Assembly (NCBI GenBank): GCA_008973525.1
Contig: WACJ01000182.1
Location: forward strand, 310,001 to 374,000
DNA: 64,000 nt
Source of the DNA: Stenopsyche tienmushanensis
Taxonomy: Eukaryota; Arthropoda; Insecta; Trichoptera; Stenopsychidae
Reading direction: 5' to 3'
Shown: positions 1-10,631 of the stretch, piece by piece
Layout: each line of letters starts with the position of its first letter
How positions within the stretch are numbered: position 1 is the stretch's first letter
Notes under the pieces: generated by a model
Database searches by the model: none
The model's input: only the letters and a program-made list of their open reading frames with translations
What the model was told of the DNA's origin: nothing
Position numbers and translations under genes: made by a program

Positions 1-499
1 CTGAAATCTCCAGTATTTATTTAATATGCCACATAATCATAGAATTCACAAAGGTGAACGCGTTCTTATGATAACGATAAATGTTTCTGTTGAAAAAAAC
101 CTACATAAATCCATTTTTATTTCCCGGAAAGAATATATTCTTCCTTATAATTTCAACTAATATCACATGTTTTTTTCGCATTAATCTAGCATCGCCCTTT
201 CTAGGAACTAGGGTATTGGATTACCCATATTTCAATGAGCTCCTTTTTATGAATTGCGTAGCTCATGTAAATAGTTATTCATTAGCTTTCATAGAAAAGC
301 TGCTCGATATTTAAAGTAGCAATGCATGCATCATTGAGCACGGAATAAAATAATAAAAAATCAAGTTCCAATGATATTATAATTTCAAAAAATCACCTTG
401 CAATTTATACGATGTCGTTTCTTGTGTGGGGTATTTAAAGTTGTAGTGGGCAGATGATGTGCCAAGGCGAGCGATTAAATATGGATGATTAGGATTTGG
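1..499. other. AT-rich sequence, no gene recognised
   Basis: This stretch has several short open frames of low complexity, the longest 77 codons at 81-314, with no recognisable domain. From about 395 the sequence may be the worn outer part of the family B repeat that follows, but I could not align it securely. Confidence 0.4.
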
Positions 500-850
500 G
501 TCGTTCTCTCGAAAATGGAAACTCAAAACATTACCTTTAAATCATCCTAACTTTTTAATTCAAAGTCGTAATAGCACAAAATAACTGTTTTTTTTTTGTA
601 TTTTTCAATGTATTTTCAATCTGAATAAATAATTGTTTTATGCAATTAGGTTTAAAGAAAATTACTTCTGAATTTCCGAAGTTTCAAAGTGCCATTACGC
701 CTACAAATTAAAAAGTTACGACGAATTAAAAGTAGAATTATGGATTTTTTTCTTACACTTAGGATATAGGGCTTATGTGTGAAACGTTGCAAAAGACCCC
801 CTTAAATCCCTTAAATATTTTGTCGGATGATATGCCAAACATCCTGTATA
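500..850. mobile_element. Family B DNA transposon relic, internally palindromic
   Basis: The right edge reads CATCCTGTATA, the inverse of the TATACAGG end seen at 28003. Reading inward on the minus strand, the terminal part (GGATGTTTGGCATA, then GTTTCACACATAAGCCC) matches the copies at 28003, 35493 and 59770. Bases 500-690 instead match the inner part of those copies in forward orientation (ATGCAATTAGGTTTAAAG, then ACTTCTGA). The inner block and an inverted terminal block therefore meet near 690, which gives a short foldback copy. The left terminus is missing or too worn to define. The family's transposase relation comes from the copies at 28 and 60 kb. Confidence 0.6.
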
Positions 851-860
851 ATCAGATCTA

Positions 861-1142
861 TACTGATGACGATATCTCCAACGAGTGTGGAGGTTGAGCG
901 TTCATTTTCAGATTGGATTTTACTGATTTTATTTTATCTTAAATAAATGAAATTCTTTCGTCTTCAAGTTATTTTTTATATTAAACAAATGGACTTATTA
1001 ATAATTTTTGATCAAAATTATCAACGTACTTTCCTAACCTATTGAAAATCCCGGTCCCGGGATTCCGGGTTTGATCCCGGGAAGGTCTAATGCAATTCTG
1101 AAATTCCAGGATCGAAATTTTGGCCCGGGATTGGATTCACTA
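861..1142 (+). mobile_element. hAT-A family, 3' terminal fragment
   Basis: The fragment ends GGGATTGGATTCACTA, one base from the terminal inverted repeat of the complete hAT-A copy at 8054-8810. It carries the same clustered CCCGGGAT subterminal motifs near 1052-1085 and 1120. Its left part (about 866-935) translates as LMTISPTSVEVERSFS, the start of the hAT C-terminal dimerisation domain (hATC), before the match is lost. It lies directly against the family B relic at 850. No 8-bp target duplication can be identified because the 5' side is absent. Confidence 0.7.
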
Positions 1143-2000
1143 GTTATACTAACAAACATGAGCATTTAAAATTCCAAATATATATTTTAATATTTGTTTT
1201 AGATTTTGCTGTAGACCAGCTTAACGATGGTATTACTTCGATAAGGTTATCTTGTTTAATTAATTTTAAGTCATTTGGTCGTTGCGATTGTCGGAATCGT
1301 AAATTTTATTGCATAACAATGCATTAGGGTATTTCGTGTCATTTAATGCTTAAATATACTTCTATTGTACCACAAAAAAATGTATTATGTTATGTTATTT
1401 GCTATAAATGTAAGCCGCATGAGTCAAATGTGTATAAAATATTTGGGATGTATTTAATACTAGGTTTACAACACTCAATCAATTTGACGGAATTTGAACT
1501 TCATCGTAAAAATTATGAAAACTCTTACTAATATTTATACGTATAGGTATTTATAAAATGATTCTAATAAATACTCAAACTCAAACCAAAAATACGTACA
1601 GTAATGTTTGCTTAACTCTACTAATGCACGTCAACTAATACAAAACCAAATGATTAATAAAAATAACTATTCTAGTTAAAGCTAGGGACCAAATTGAGAT
1701 TCCTGAATTTGAAAGTAAAGATTATAATTAATAATTTCCTAACGTGTCAAAAAAATAATGTATTTTGTCTAAGAAATGTAGTTCATCTCTTTTTCCAAAC
1801 GCAATTTCATAGACATAAATTTATATAAATCCGTAGATTAACACATGTTTGCTTAAAACGGCTTATACTAATATCAGAAATATGGAGGATGTGCTTCCAC
1901 AAAAACGTTGTATAATGCATATCCGTGTTATGCAAGGTATGAAGTTTATACAATATTCGGGGTTGCTTTCCAAAAAAATATCGAAGATAGTTTATATAAG
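1143..2000. other. AT-rich unique sequence, no gene recognised
   Basis: No domain, RNA gene or repeat boundary is visible. Open frames here (for example 1346-1531) are short and have no recognisable composition. Confidence 0.4.
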
Positions 2001-2129
2001 TACACTCAAACCTCTTTTTATGCGACTTTTTTTGTGCGATTTCGAAGTTATGCGGTTTTTTTAAAGCAATTTTTTTTTAATTTCATAAAGCGTACGTATC
2101 GAGATATTTTGGATAAAATAGGAAATAAA

Positions 2130-2732
2130 TCATCAACACTAACCGAAATTTGGAAAAAAAATATAATTTGAGACTTGGAAATTATACGTCCCTCACATCA
2201 TCATACAACGTACCACGGTTTAGATTTTTGAAAAAATTGATTTCGGTTTTTTTTTGCATTTTTTCAATGTTTTAACATTTAAAAATACATTCTCCAAAGT
2301 AATTTCCAAAATTCCAAAAACTTACGGAGTTTTAGCTATTTTAGTGAGGCGGCAACTTGGCCGGTCCTACCATAATGAAATCTTTTAACGCGTTTTTCTC
2401 GAAAATACTTTCTTCAACACGGTTGACATCATATCTCAAGTTTTAATTAACTTATTTGGTTCAAATTAAAAAATTAAAACTGTGACAAAATAAGGCTAAA
2501 AAACGACTTGACTGAATTTTTTTTCAAACTGTCGCCATTTTTTGAGTTAGGGACTATTGTGATATCATTATTAATTATGAATTATATTGTTGGAAGGAGA
2601 AAATCTACACAGAACAATGATGATATTGACACTGGGTATACTATTTCTTCCGAAGAAAAGAGCGATTTTGAGTCATATCGAAGATCGCAACGAAAATTAT
2701 CATACAGCATAGTTTTTAATCAAAATGATTAG
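2130..2732 (+). pseudogene. Degenerate Tigger/Jerky-type transposase C-terminus in T1
   Basis: Two coding remnants are visible. Near 2139-2170 the frame reads LTEIWKK. In the T1 copies at 45.6 and 20.6 kb this continues as TILxCLNHVAxDIAE, which resembles the C-terminal segment of Tigger/Jerky-type DDE transposases (pattern L.EFWK.YTI.DAI.NIA..W). The second remnant, 2577-2690, encodes NYIVGRRKSTQNNDDIDTG and then an acidic serine-rich tail (SSEEKSDFES), conserved in the copies at 13.7, 20.0 and 20.6 kb. The DNA between them is frameshifted and non-coding, and no catalytic D residues are present. Assignment to the Tigger group is inferred from pattern recall, and no search was run. Confidence 0.5.
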
Positions 2733-2747
2733 TATTTCTCTAGTGGA

Positions 2748-2776
2748 CGTCTGGCATTTGAGATGCCAGATGTCAG
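2748..2776. repeat. Short hairpin inside T1
   Basis: The stem GACGTCTGGCAT pairs with ATGCCAGATGTC with one mismatch around a 5-base loop. It lies between the decayed coding region and the T1 3' subterminal region. The other T1 copies do not show it clearly, so it may be private to this copy. Confidence 0.5.
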
Positions 2777-2904
2777 ACATCCTTAAAATTTTACCAATGA
2801 TGCAAGACGTCCTTTAAATGCTACCGAAAATGTTATATTTTAATTGCCTTATTGTTTTCCTGTTTTTTTTATTTAATTTTTTTTGTGCGATTTTGAGATT
2901 TGTA

Positions 2905-3023
2905 CACTTATTTTTATGCGATAGATACGTTTCACGGGGATCGCATAAAAATACTTGAACTACATAGAAAACTAAGGGGTAGGTTCCATTATCTTACCGC
3001 ATAACTTTAAAATCGCATAAATG
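2905..3023 (-). mobile_element. T2 MITE (119 bp) nested in T1
   Basis: The T1 sequence is interrupted here: removing 2905-3023 and one TA restores the T1 reading seen in other copies. The insert has CACTTATTTTTATGCGAT at the left and CATTTATGCGATTTTAAAG inverted at the right, with TA on both sides. Its body (GATAGATACGTTTCACGGGG, then ACATAGAAAACTAAGGG and GGTTCCATTAT) matches the inverted 3' part of the T2 elements at 36.4 and 46.9 kb. T2 was therefore active after this T1 copy inserted. Confidence 0.75.
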
Positions 3024-3529
3024 TATATTACTGTTTCAACGTTATGCGATTTCTAAAATCCATGGAATGCATCTTCACTTTTTCTATGTTAGTAATAGTT
3101 TTTTATGCGATTTTCCATGCATCTACCGCACAAAAAAGGTTTAAGTGTACATCGTTTTATTCATTTATTTGCCTCAAATTTATTTCAATGAATTTAATTT
3201 TCAAAATTCATAATGTGCAATCAATCAAAATATGCAATGAAGTAAATCCTATAAGTTAAGTCATCATAAATATAATGTAATGGGATAATAATATATTAAA
3301 AGATGTGCAGCAATAACAAAATTGAATCTAGAATGAATCAAATATTTGATGCAACTAGTGGCTATGAAATTGCACGGATTTGTTCAGGTCATGATTTGAT
3401 CCGCATTTACTGTTGAAAAACAAAATTAAAATACTCATTGCATTTAATTTAAATTTCCACACACACACAAGTATTTCGCTTAGTAAATATTCATGTTTTC
3501 TGGTATTTATGCAAATTTATAGTCATTAT

Positions 3530-3738
3530 GTCAAATGTTATATTTTAATTGCCTTATTGTTTTCCTGTTTTTTTTATTTAATTTTTTTTGTGCGATTTTG
3601 GACATATTTTATATAGTTGTTTCAAAGTTATGCGGTTTTTTAAAATCCATTGAATCTTCACTTTGTTTAATGAAAATCATAGCTTTTTTGTGCGATTTTC
3701 CGCGGAACGCATCTAACGCACAAAAAAAAGCTTAAGTA
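3530..3738 (+). mobile_element. T1 3' end fragment
   Basis: This repeats the T1 3' block: GTTATATTTTAATTGCC, TTTTGTGCGATTTTGG, TTATGCGGTTTTT, a short spacer, then CGCGGAACGCATCT and CGCACAAAAAAAAGCTTAAG. The 5' part of the element is absent. The frames here are low-complexity and not coding. Confidence 0.75.
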
Positions 3739-3911
3739 TTCTTCGAAATTTTTGCGAAATCTAGATGACACTACGCGAAATATGGCGGACCGAAATATTT
3801 TAATTTATATAAGGTCCATGCCTTTTTTAATGCGGTTTTTATTCACACGGGTTTTCTTTAAATGGATAAGCTTATTCCTATATTGTGACATATTACTCAC
3901 ACTCAGATTTA

Positions 3912-4042
3912 ACTTTTTTATGCGATTTTGGATATATTTTATATAACTGTTTCGAAGTTATGCGGTGTTTAAAATCCATAGAATGCATCTTCACTTTTTC
4001 TATGTAAATCATAGCTTTTTTTGTGCGATTTTCAAACTCAAA
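3912..4042 (+). mobile_element. T1 3' end fragment, truncated at both sides
   Basis: The fragment contains TTTTTTATGCGATTTTGG, a TTATGCGG motif, AATCCATAGAATGCATCTTC and TTTTTTGTGCGATTTTC in the T1 order. It stops before the terminal inverted repeat. It lies about 170 bp downstream of the preceding T1 tail in the same orientation, so the two may be a duplicated tail. Confidence 0.65.
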
Positions 4043-5939
4043 AAACAACTTTAATAACATATGTTTATTATTTTTCAAGATCTGTTGTGGGTTTCCATCA
4101 TTAGGGAAATCAGTAGTATTTCAGCCTAAGATTCGATAATGATCGATTGCCTACTTTTAGCGTTTAAATCTTTACGTATTTCATTATAAGGTTCCAAAAT
4201 CTGTCGTAATTTTCTCTTCAGTTTTAAACTTCTTTCCATTATAGGATCATTTTCTATTAAAAAAAAGTCTAATTTAATTGCCTATTCTATATCTTTATTA
4301 ACTGTTTTTAATATGAAACATGTAGCTACTTCGCTGCAACTGCTTTCCGAGTCATTAATTGTGGTAGATTCATTTAAATTCATTTAAATGCACTTGAATT
4401 TCTATTTGCCAGGATGAAGATGTTAAATCGTCTTTTTAATCATATAATACTTTATTTTATTTTGTGTAGTTATCGATTTAATCAACATAATCAAATTGAT
4501 TTTAAATGAAATAAATATTGTTTTTCATAGAAGAAACTATGTATGTGGTTTTTCTTTTTCCGTCAGTTTGGCGGGTATTGATAGAATTAGGTATTATAAA
4601 CATTGGTTAGCCTAGTGTTAAATTATTTTATTGGTAGTTGAAAATAGCTTCGGAAAAACAAATATTTTATAATAAAAAACACTTTCATTCATCCTCGGAT
4701 TTTCATCTCGTTTGTATCCTCATATATTCACTTTGATCTTCGAATGAGATGTGAAGTTGGGATAGGCCACGTAGCTGAACAAAGATCTAATATTAAAACG
4801 GTCGCTGGGCGTCGGCGCGTCCAAAACGTTCTAGGGAAATCCTCTTTGTACATTTTGGGAGCGCTCACTCACATGGAATCATCCAAACTTATTTTTTCAA
4901 AAATGCCCCCCGAACATTTTGGCTGCAAGCCGAAAATTCTTCAGAGAGATCCTCTGACGTCCAACAGTCCTAATGGATTAACAAGATTTGCTAGCTGTGA
5001 TGATTGCCACACGTTTGACCCGATGACGGACACAATATAGGACGCGGGAAATAAGCTTCGCAAAGAATCTCCTCAATTGCATAATTCAAGCCCACTACAT
5101 TTCACTCGGAGTGCAAATGAGTTCACGAGGTGCAGTTTATAATTGACGATGCTCTTAGGTGCGTCTGGACATCAATCAAGCCCATAAGAATTAGAATCAA
5201 CATAATCGAAAAGACCTTCGTTGATCTCTTCGAGTTCAAATCTATACTAGCGATCTAATGATTTAACTGGACGTACATGTTGAAGTACATAGATTCGCCT
5301 ATATACCACGTGGCACGCTACCGTGCCAACGTGTCTATCTGCCACATCAAAGTGATGATGAAACTACAAATTCTATCGCATAATTTGTGCCAAAAACGCT
5401 TGTTAGACTCTCGATATCTTTGACAAGGTTAAACAGTCAACATCGCGATATGTCATTTGGCAAGTAAATATTTACCATACACATGCACACAATTGTATTT
5501 GAATGTACAAAAATAAATATGAAGATATCCTATATTTGACCGATAAAATAATATATCAATTGATCCCATTGTATGAGTGCAATTTGTTGATATATATCCC
5601 CGATATAGTACTTGAATAGATGTCAATTACAATGTGCATTTTTATTAATAGCAATTTAATTATGACAATCAATTGCAGTTAATCTGAAATTTATGCGATT
5701 AATTCATCTCGTAAGAATTCGCGTAAAAAAATGTTATTTTTTTAAAATGTGTATTTATTCGCCTTTAAAATATTTGTCAAAATGTGTGTTCGTGGGAACG
5801 CTTTAAACCAAAATACATCTATTGTAAATTTAGTTTTTTTTTACCACAATTGAGATTTTAAGCTCTGCTTCTCTATAAAATACAGCAAATGAATGATAAA
5901 ACCATGCGTATAAAAGAATCTTATGAGATAATTTTTTTA
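4043..5939. other. Unique sequence, no gene recognised
   Basis: On the minus strand at about 4092-4245 an open stretch reads PIMERSLKLKRKLRQILEPY and onward to a stop. Its charged composition looks protein-like but I do not recognise it. A 98-codon plus-strand frame at 4744-5040 sits in a locally GC-richer patch (4740-5040) and has two cysteine pairs near its end. It also matches no family I know. The rest is AT-rich with no visible element. Confidence 0.35.
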
Positions 5940-6030
5940 AATTTTTAATTGAACCAAGTAGAAATTTGATGATTTCGATTATCCGCGATTTTTCTCCCTA
6001 GCATTAGACTAGATAATGGTGAGTTTACTG
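5940..6030 (-). mobile_element. Family H (pogo-like) terminal fragment
   Basis: Read inverted, the right end is CAGTAAACTCACCATTATCT followed by AGTCTAATGCTAGGGAG and CGCGGATAATCG, with TA at 6031-6032. The same order of motifs occurs in inverse at 10545-10629 and at 39695-39758, and as a left end at 38510. CAGT ends with TA flanks and GATTATCCG motifs are typical of pogo-group Tc1/mariner elements. The internal part and other end are not found. Confidence 0.55.
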
Positions 6031-6032
6031 TA

Positions 6033-7255
6033 TTATCACTCTAAAAAAACCACAAAAAAACAAGATGGAAGAATAAAAATTCATATATTTAAGCTACCTT
6101 GGACTCATGTGATATATATAAATTTTAAATTTTAAAGAAATCTCCTTTGAAAATTATCAAAAATACACTGCATTTCAAAATCACCATCATTCACGTTGAT
6201 TTACAAAACGATTATTTTCATTTAAAAGATATGAAACGCGCCTGATAAATGATCAAAAAATAAACGCTTCCCAACATTTGCGCCCACTTTTTCATCAAAA
6301 TGTATAATACACCGAGCTCTTAATTCACAATTCACGCAATAAAGCTGAAAAGACCCACGACGAATCTGATGCAACATTACACGAATCTTAATCGGCGCAT
6401 ATATATCCGGACAACACTCTTTTGCGTCAACAATATAAAGTGGAGTCATTAATCCGGATTTGTCTTAGCTCTTCCTAGAGGAAGAGTTGACATCATGACT
6501 GCGAGAATACGAAATAAATAGATTGACGTCAACGTATACATTTATTGTCACTCGAAAAATCTGGAGGCGTGCTCATATTTGACTCGTACGTTTGTGATGA
6601 TGATAACATCTTTTTTTTGAGCGATATTAAATCCGTACTCAAACATTCAGTTTGAATATATCAACATTGCCTGATTCAATTCGAATAATTTTATGGTGGT
6701 ACAAATCATTGCAACAATGAGGTTTGCGAATAATATTGTTTTTTACTCAAAGACAAACCACAGGATGGCGACGATGATGATTATGGCGCGCCTACACAAT
6801 CGTCCTACTCAATAAGAATATTAATATAAAAGATATAAACAAGAAATGCTAACAAATCTCTAAGCATTATTAAATATAGATTTGTTTTGCATGTGTTTGA
6901 ATCTTGCGTGTTGGTATAATATATTGGATCCTGGGCTCTTATTATGAAAACTCGGTTTCAAACTCAAAATATGGAGGAAATTTCTATTACATATACCAAC
7001 ACGTTTTGGGGATCGATAATATAAATATGAATCCAGATTTATCCTAATTTTTGGTATCTAAAAACGTGAATACTGAAACTATCAACAAAAGTCGTACAGG
7101 ACCGCCTATGAGTAATTTAAATTTAACTTATATTAAATTAACCATAAATTGAAGGCAATGCGTGAAAGCAATATCTGAAAAAAATGTGCCATAAAACCGA
7201 ATTCTTGTCATTGACAAATAGGCATAATTCACTAAAAACTGGAGTTGGAGGATAT
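6033..7255. other. Unique AT-rich sequence, no gene recognised
   Basis: No element or coding domain is visible. A perfect 8-bp inverted repeat, CTCTTCCT and AGGAAGAG separated by AG, lies at 6468-6485. Confidence 0.35.
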
Positions 7256-7261
7256 TTAACA

Positions 7262-7545
7262 TAAGTGCATAACGTTTTCCGAACTCCCATTTTGTTGCCT
7301 TCGTCGCTGCAACAGTCGACTTATTCGGCCGCAGAGACAACACCGGGGGGGTTATTGAAACGACGGACGCTCCTTACCATTAACATTAACATCGAATGTA
7401 CCTGCTTTCAAAGGAGGGGGTGCGGTTGTTGATCTTCAACGGTAATCCGTCGAAGATCAACAGGGCGGTGACAAATAGAAGAGCTAAAAAGGAAACAAGA
7501 CAGGGAACAGTTCATGGACCAAATGTATGCACAACTTTCAAACTT
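7262..7545 (-). repeat. Family G interspersed repeat, minus copy
   Basis: Read on the minus strand this matches 17588-17845 on the plus strand in collinear order: AAGTTGTGCATACATTTGG, CCCCCTCCTTTGAAA, GCGTCCGTCGTT, then GTCTCTGCGGCCGAATAAG and AGCGACGAAGGCAACAAAAT. It is richer in GC than its surroundings. The identity is patchy, so both are old copies. I see no terminal repeats, poly-A tail or recognisable protein, and class cannot be assigned. A retro-element tail or a duplicated exon are both possible. Confidence 0.55.
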
Positions 7546-7597
7546 TACTTTTACTCTAACAAATTCTACGAATTACTCGGCCAATGTGAAGTCTTAA

Positions 7598-7986
7598 CCC
7601 TTTGAGTAGTGAGCTAATTTAAATCATCATGAATTTAGATGCTATATTTGTATGTCCACCTCTTATCATCCGTACAAATCCATTTATCTGTCAAGACCGT
7701 CGCAGCGTGTTTGAAGATTGTACATAAATAATTACACTATTAATAGCACACAATACTCGGTTATTACTTCAAGTATACACTTAAAATCGATTAAGCATAT
7801 TATTATTAGTTGATAAATTTGGGTTAACGCAATGTACGCAAGATACTCTCTTCGTCTCTGTTTCTCTCCAAAATAAACGTGCAAAACACTCTCTGTATTT
7901 ATCTGTCTCCGAGCTCAACATGTAAGAATGCTCTTTCTGAATCGCTGGAATTCGAACACAACTGTGTGTCTTACATCTTTAAGGGG
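7598..7986 (+). mobile_element. piggyBac-like MITE (family C)
   Basis: The left flank is TTAA (7594-7597) followed by CCCTTTGAGTAGTGAGC. The right end is CTTTAAGGGG followed by TTAC, a one-base decay of TTAA. The copy at 35752-36146 has TTAA on both sides, which fixes the boundaries. The interior holds TGTCAAGACCGTCGCAGCG, ATAAATTTGGGTTAACG and a CTCTCT/GTCTCTGTTTCTCT tract shared with six other copies. TTAA duplication with CCC-starting inverted repeats is diagnostic of piggyBac-type transposition. There is no coding capacity. Confidence 0.75.
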
Positions 7987-8053
7987 TTACAATAAAATAT
8001 AAAGCCAGCTTTAAAATTACAAAAATTATAATGTAATGACAATACGTGCTGCA

Positions 8054-8810
8054 TAGGGAATTCGATCCCGGACGATTTTAGGTACTTAAGAATCCCGGGA
8101 TTAGAAAACGTAATCCCGAAAATTTCGGGATTGAAATTTTTATCTAACAGAAATCGTACACCTCACCAACACAATGAAGGGCTACTAAATCGAGACATTC
8201 CCGACGAAATCTGGACGCTTGGAAACAGTGCCGTAACTACTAATTGGCGAGCTTAGGCGACGTCTAGGGTCTCTAACTGTCTAATCTATGAATACATATA
8301 TATTTTTCAAATTGTTATAGTAACCTAACTTTCCCTACCGGTGATGTATTTACTACACATCGACGAATAATGGGAATATCGATATGAAATATAATAGATA
8401 CGGGGCTCAGAATTTTTGTATTCCTCCGTAATATAATTAAGAATTACATCAAAGTATTATAGTATGTAAGCATTCATCTGCAGCGACGGAAATAAATAAT
8501 TTTTCGGGAAATCGGGAATTTTGCGAGTTTTAGTCCGTGTCTCAGCAGAAAGGAATTTTATCAGTCAGATTGATGGTGTTACACGAAAATGGGGACTCAC
8601 GCGATGATCAACTTGAAATAGCATTTAGATATCTTGGACTTAAATTGGAATTACTAATGGACTTATTAGTAATTTTTGAACAAATTTATCAATGTAATTT
8701 CTTAAAATATTGAAAATTTCAATCCCGAGATCCCGGGACTGGTCCCGGGATTGTCTAATAACATCCCGAAATCCCGGTATCGAAATTTTGGCTCGGGATT
8801 GGATTCCCTA
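8054..8810 (+). mobile_element. hAT-A deletion derivative, complete with target duplication
   Basis: The 8-bp direct repeat GTGCTGCA flanks the element exactly (8046-8053 and 8811-8818), the size made by hAT transposases. Ends are TAGGGAATTCGATCCCGG and, inverted, TAGGGAATCCAATCCCGA. Both subterminal regions are crowded with CCCGGGAT palindromes. Near 8564-8635 the frame reads SVRLMVLHENGDSRDDQLEI, homologous to the segment just before the hATC domain in the 56-kb copy. The rest of the transposase is deleted. This is the best-preserved copy of the family and defines it; other copies lie near 0.9, 23.2, 41.2, 49.3, 54.4 and 56.6-57.4 kb. Confidence 0.9.
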
Positions 8811-8818
8811 GTGCTGCA

Positions 8819-10160
8819 TGATTATGTGGCTAAATTTTGCCAATAGGCGATAACTTCGGTCGTGAACGGTTGTTTGGGCTATGGCACACATGCTGTGTCA
8901 TCAGTCATTACGTGTGTGTTTCACAACTAATTCTCTTGAACTACTTTTTTTTTTTTTAAACTAATAGGTATTATTCATTGACAAAGAAGTGAAGAAAGGT
9001 AATTTAGCTTATAATCACTTTTTTTTTTCTTTGGAAATATATACTTTAAATTTGAAATCAATGGGCTATGAACCTTTATATATGCTATTTTATATTTTGG
9101 AACTCGATTTAGTCAATCGTTTAAGCTGCCAGATTTATCAAATTTTGAACCCGGAACTTTTACAATAAAGGATCCAAGAATCTACTATAATGGAAGGTTG
9201 GTCCTACAAAGTTTGTTAAAAGAAATCATTTAATGCAATTAATTAGCGAATGCTTTTGAAATGGAAACAATTTCGAAAAATTGGAATCATTAAGTCGGCT
9301 CTTCAGTCGCTCTTTTGTCCGTTACATAAAATTTTCACAGCGCGACTTTTCCAAGAACGTCTTGGATCAATTAAATTTAATGTTAATTTCGCTCGGAATT
9401 CAACAAAACATCCCGAGCAAAAGTATTTTATATCCTCATAAACGAGGCTCGAATGTGGTCCTTTTGCGAAGGCTGCGCAATCAAATAACTTAAAATAAAG
9501 GGCCTTTGCCTCTCGATACTTATAGTTCGCTATCAATGAACGCTTCGATAAATTTCGCACGAAAATTGAAAACATCACCGCAAATTTTCTTTTTGAAAAA
9601 TGCTGAATGAACGCCGGATTCCTCTATTGCTTTTTTGCCGAATAACAATATATGAAAACATCCCAATCTTCGAATAAAAATAGCATTTGGAGTGCCAGAA
9701 ATATAATCAACAACAAACGCTTTTCATTATCTGAAACGAATATCATTTGGTTGACACTTGAATTATAAATATATTATATACAAAAAAATATTACATAGTT
9801 TTGCTTTCAGCAGATTCATGCATTCTGAAGTGAATGAAGCAAATGATATATTTGAAATACATTCAACTCTTCTAAAGCAGTCGCGATAGGAACCACGCTA
9901 TAGAAAAAAAAATGCCATAGAAAGTAAGGCAGCCCATTCAAAGTGTGTGAAGTGAACGCTATAAGAGATTTGAACTGTATGTGGGTTATTGCAAAAATTT
10001 TTTTTGAAAACGTGGCTAGGGAAAACGTTGAGGAGTGGCTCGATTATGATTGATAATGATGAATGATCCAGGTTTTGAATGCATGAACGATCCAGATATC
10101 GCGTCTTTTATTCTCCAAGAGGAAGAAAATGCGAATGACACTACAAGTAAAGATACCATC
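8819..10160. other. Unique AT-rich sequence, no gene recognised
   Basis: Overlapping short frames at 9250-9578 on both strands are chance frames in the same DNA. I see no splice-bounded exon, terminal repeats or RNA gene. Confidence 0.35.
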
Positions 10161-10167
10161 GTTTATA

Positions 10168-10412
10168 TCTATTATATAAAAATGAATTAGGGTTTTGTTC
10201 GTTCGAAATGCAGCTGCCATATCGTTCAATAGATTGCAATAAAACTTCGTCCAATTAATACTAAGGATTTCGCGAGTAACATAAGCATAGGCTTAATATA
10301 TAAACAATTGATGTTTGTTTGTCTGTATTTAATGCGCTGCCATACCGTTCATTCGATTGCAATAAAACTTTGCCAACTTATTGTTTGCACTTTTTCAAAT
10401 AATATAAGTATA
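10168..10412 (+). mobile_element. Possible Helitron-like 5' terminal sequences, in tandem
   Basis: TCTATTATATAAAAATGAAT at 10168 resembles the TC-starting 5' ends of many insect Helitrons, followed by a block CTGCCATATCGTTCAATAGA and TTGCAATAAAACTTCG. About 122 bp on, TGTTTGTTTGTCTGTATTT precedes a second copy of that block (CGCTGCCATACCGTTCATTC, then GATTGCAATAAAACTTTGCC). Helitron-associated repeats commonly have an ACCGATT..AAACTTTGC motif at this distance. No Rep/helicase coding sequence and no 3' CTRR hairpin were found, so the class is tentative. Confidence 0.4.
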
Positions 10413-10544
10413 GTACAATTTACATACAATAGATCAAACAAGTTTACAAATAGGATTTTAATATAATGATATTATAACTTTAAGAAAAAATCTAAGTGAT
10501 ATTAGAAATCTCAAAATGAGATTATATTCGAAACCAGGTAGAAA

Positions 10545-10629
10545 ATTGATGATGGATTATTCGTACATATTTTTCAGTTATCCGCGCCCTTCCTTCCCAT
10601 CATTAGTCCGAATAATTGAAAGTCTGCTG
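10545..10629 (-). mobile_element. Family H (pogo-like) terminal fragment
   Basis: Inverted, it reads CAGCAGACTTTCAATTATTC, then GGACTAATGATGGGAAGG and GCGCGGATAACTG, collinear with the 6.0- and 39.7-kb copies. TA follows at 10630-10631. Only the terminal 85 bp are recognisable. Confidence 0.55.
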
Positions 10630-10631
10630 TA

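Larger units (their letters stand above)
2003..3147 (+). mobile_element. T1 element (Tigger/pogo-like), near complete but decayed
   Basis: The element is bounded by TA on both sides (2001-2002 and 3148-3149), as expected for the Tc1/mariner superfamily. The left end starts CACTCAAACCTCTTTTTATG and the right end, read inverted, starts CACTTAAACCTTTTTTGTGC, so the terminal inverted repeats match over about 20 bases. Subterminal DNA is packed with TGTGCGATTT and TATGCGGTTTTT motifs at both ends. The interior keeps two pieces of a degenerate transposase C-terminus. It contains a nested 119-bp T2 element at 2905-3023. At least seven related copies or fragments occur in the window, near 3.5, 3.9, 13.5, 19.7, 20.3, 45.5 and 62.6 kb. 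Confidence 0.8.
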
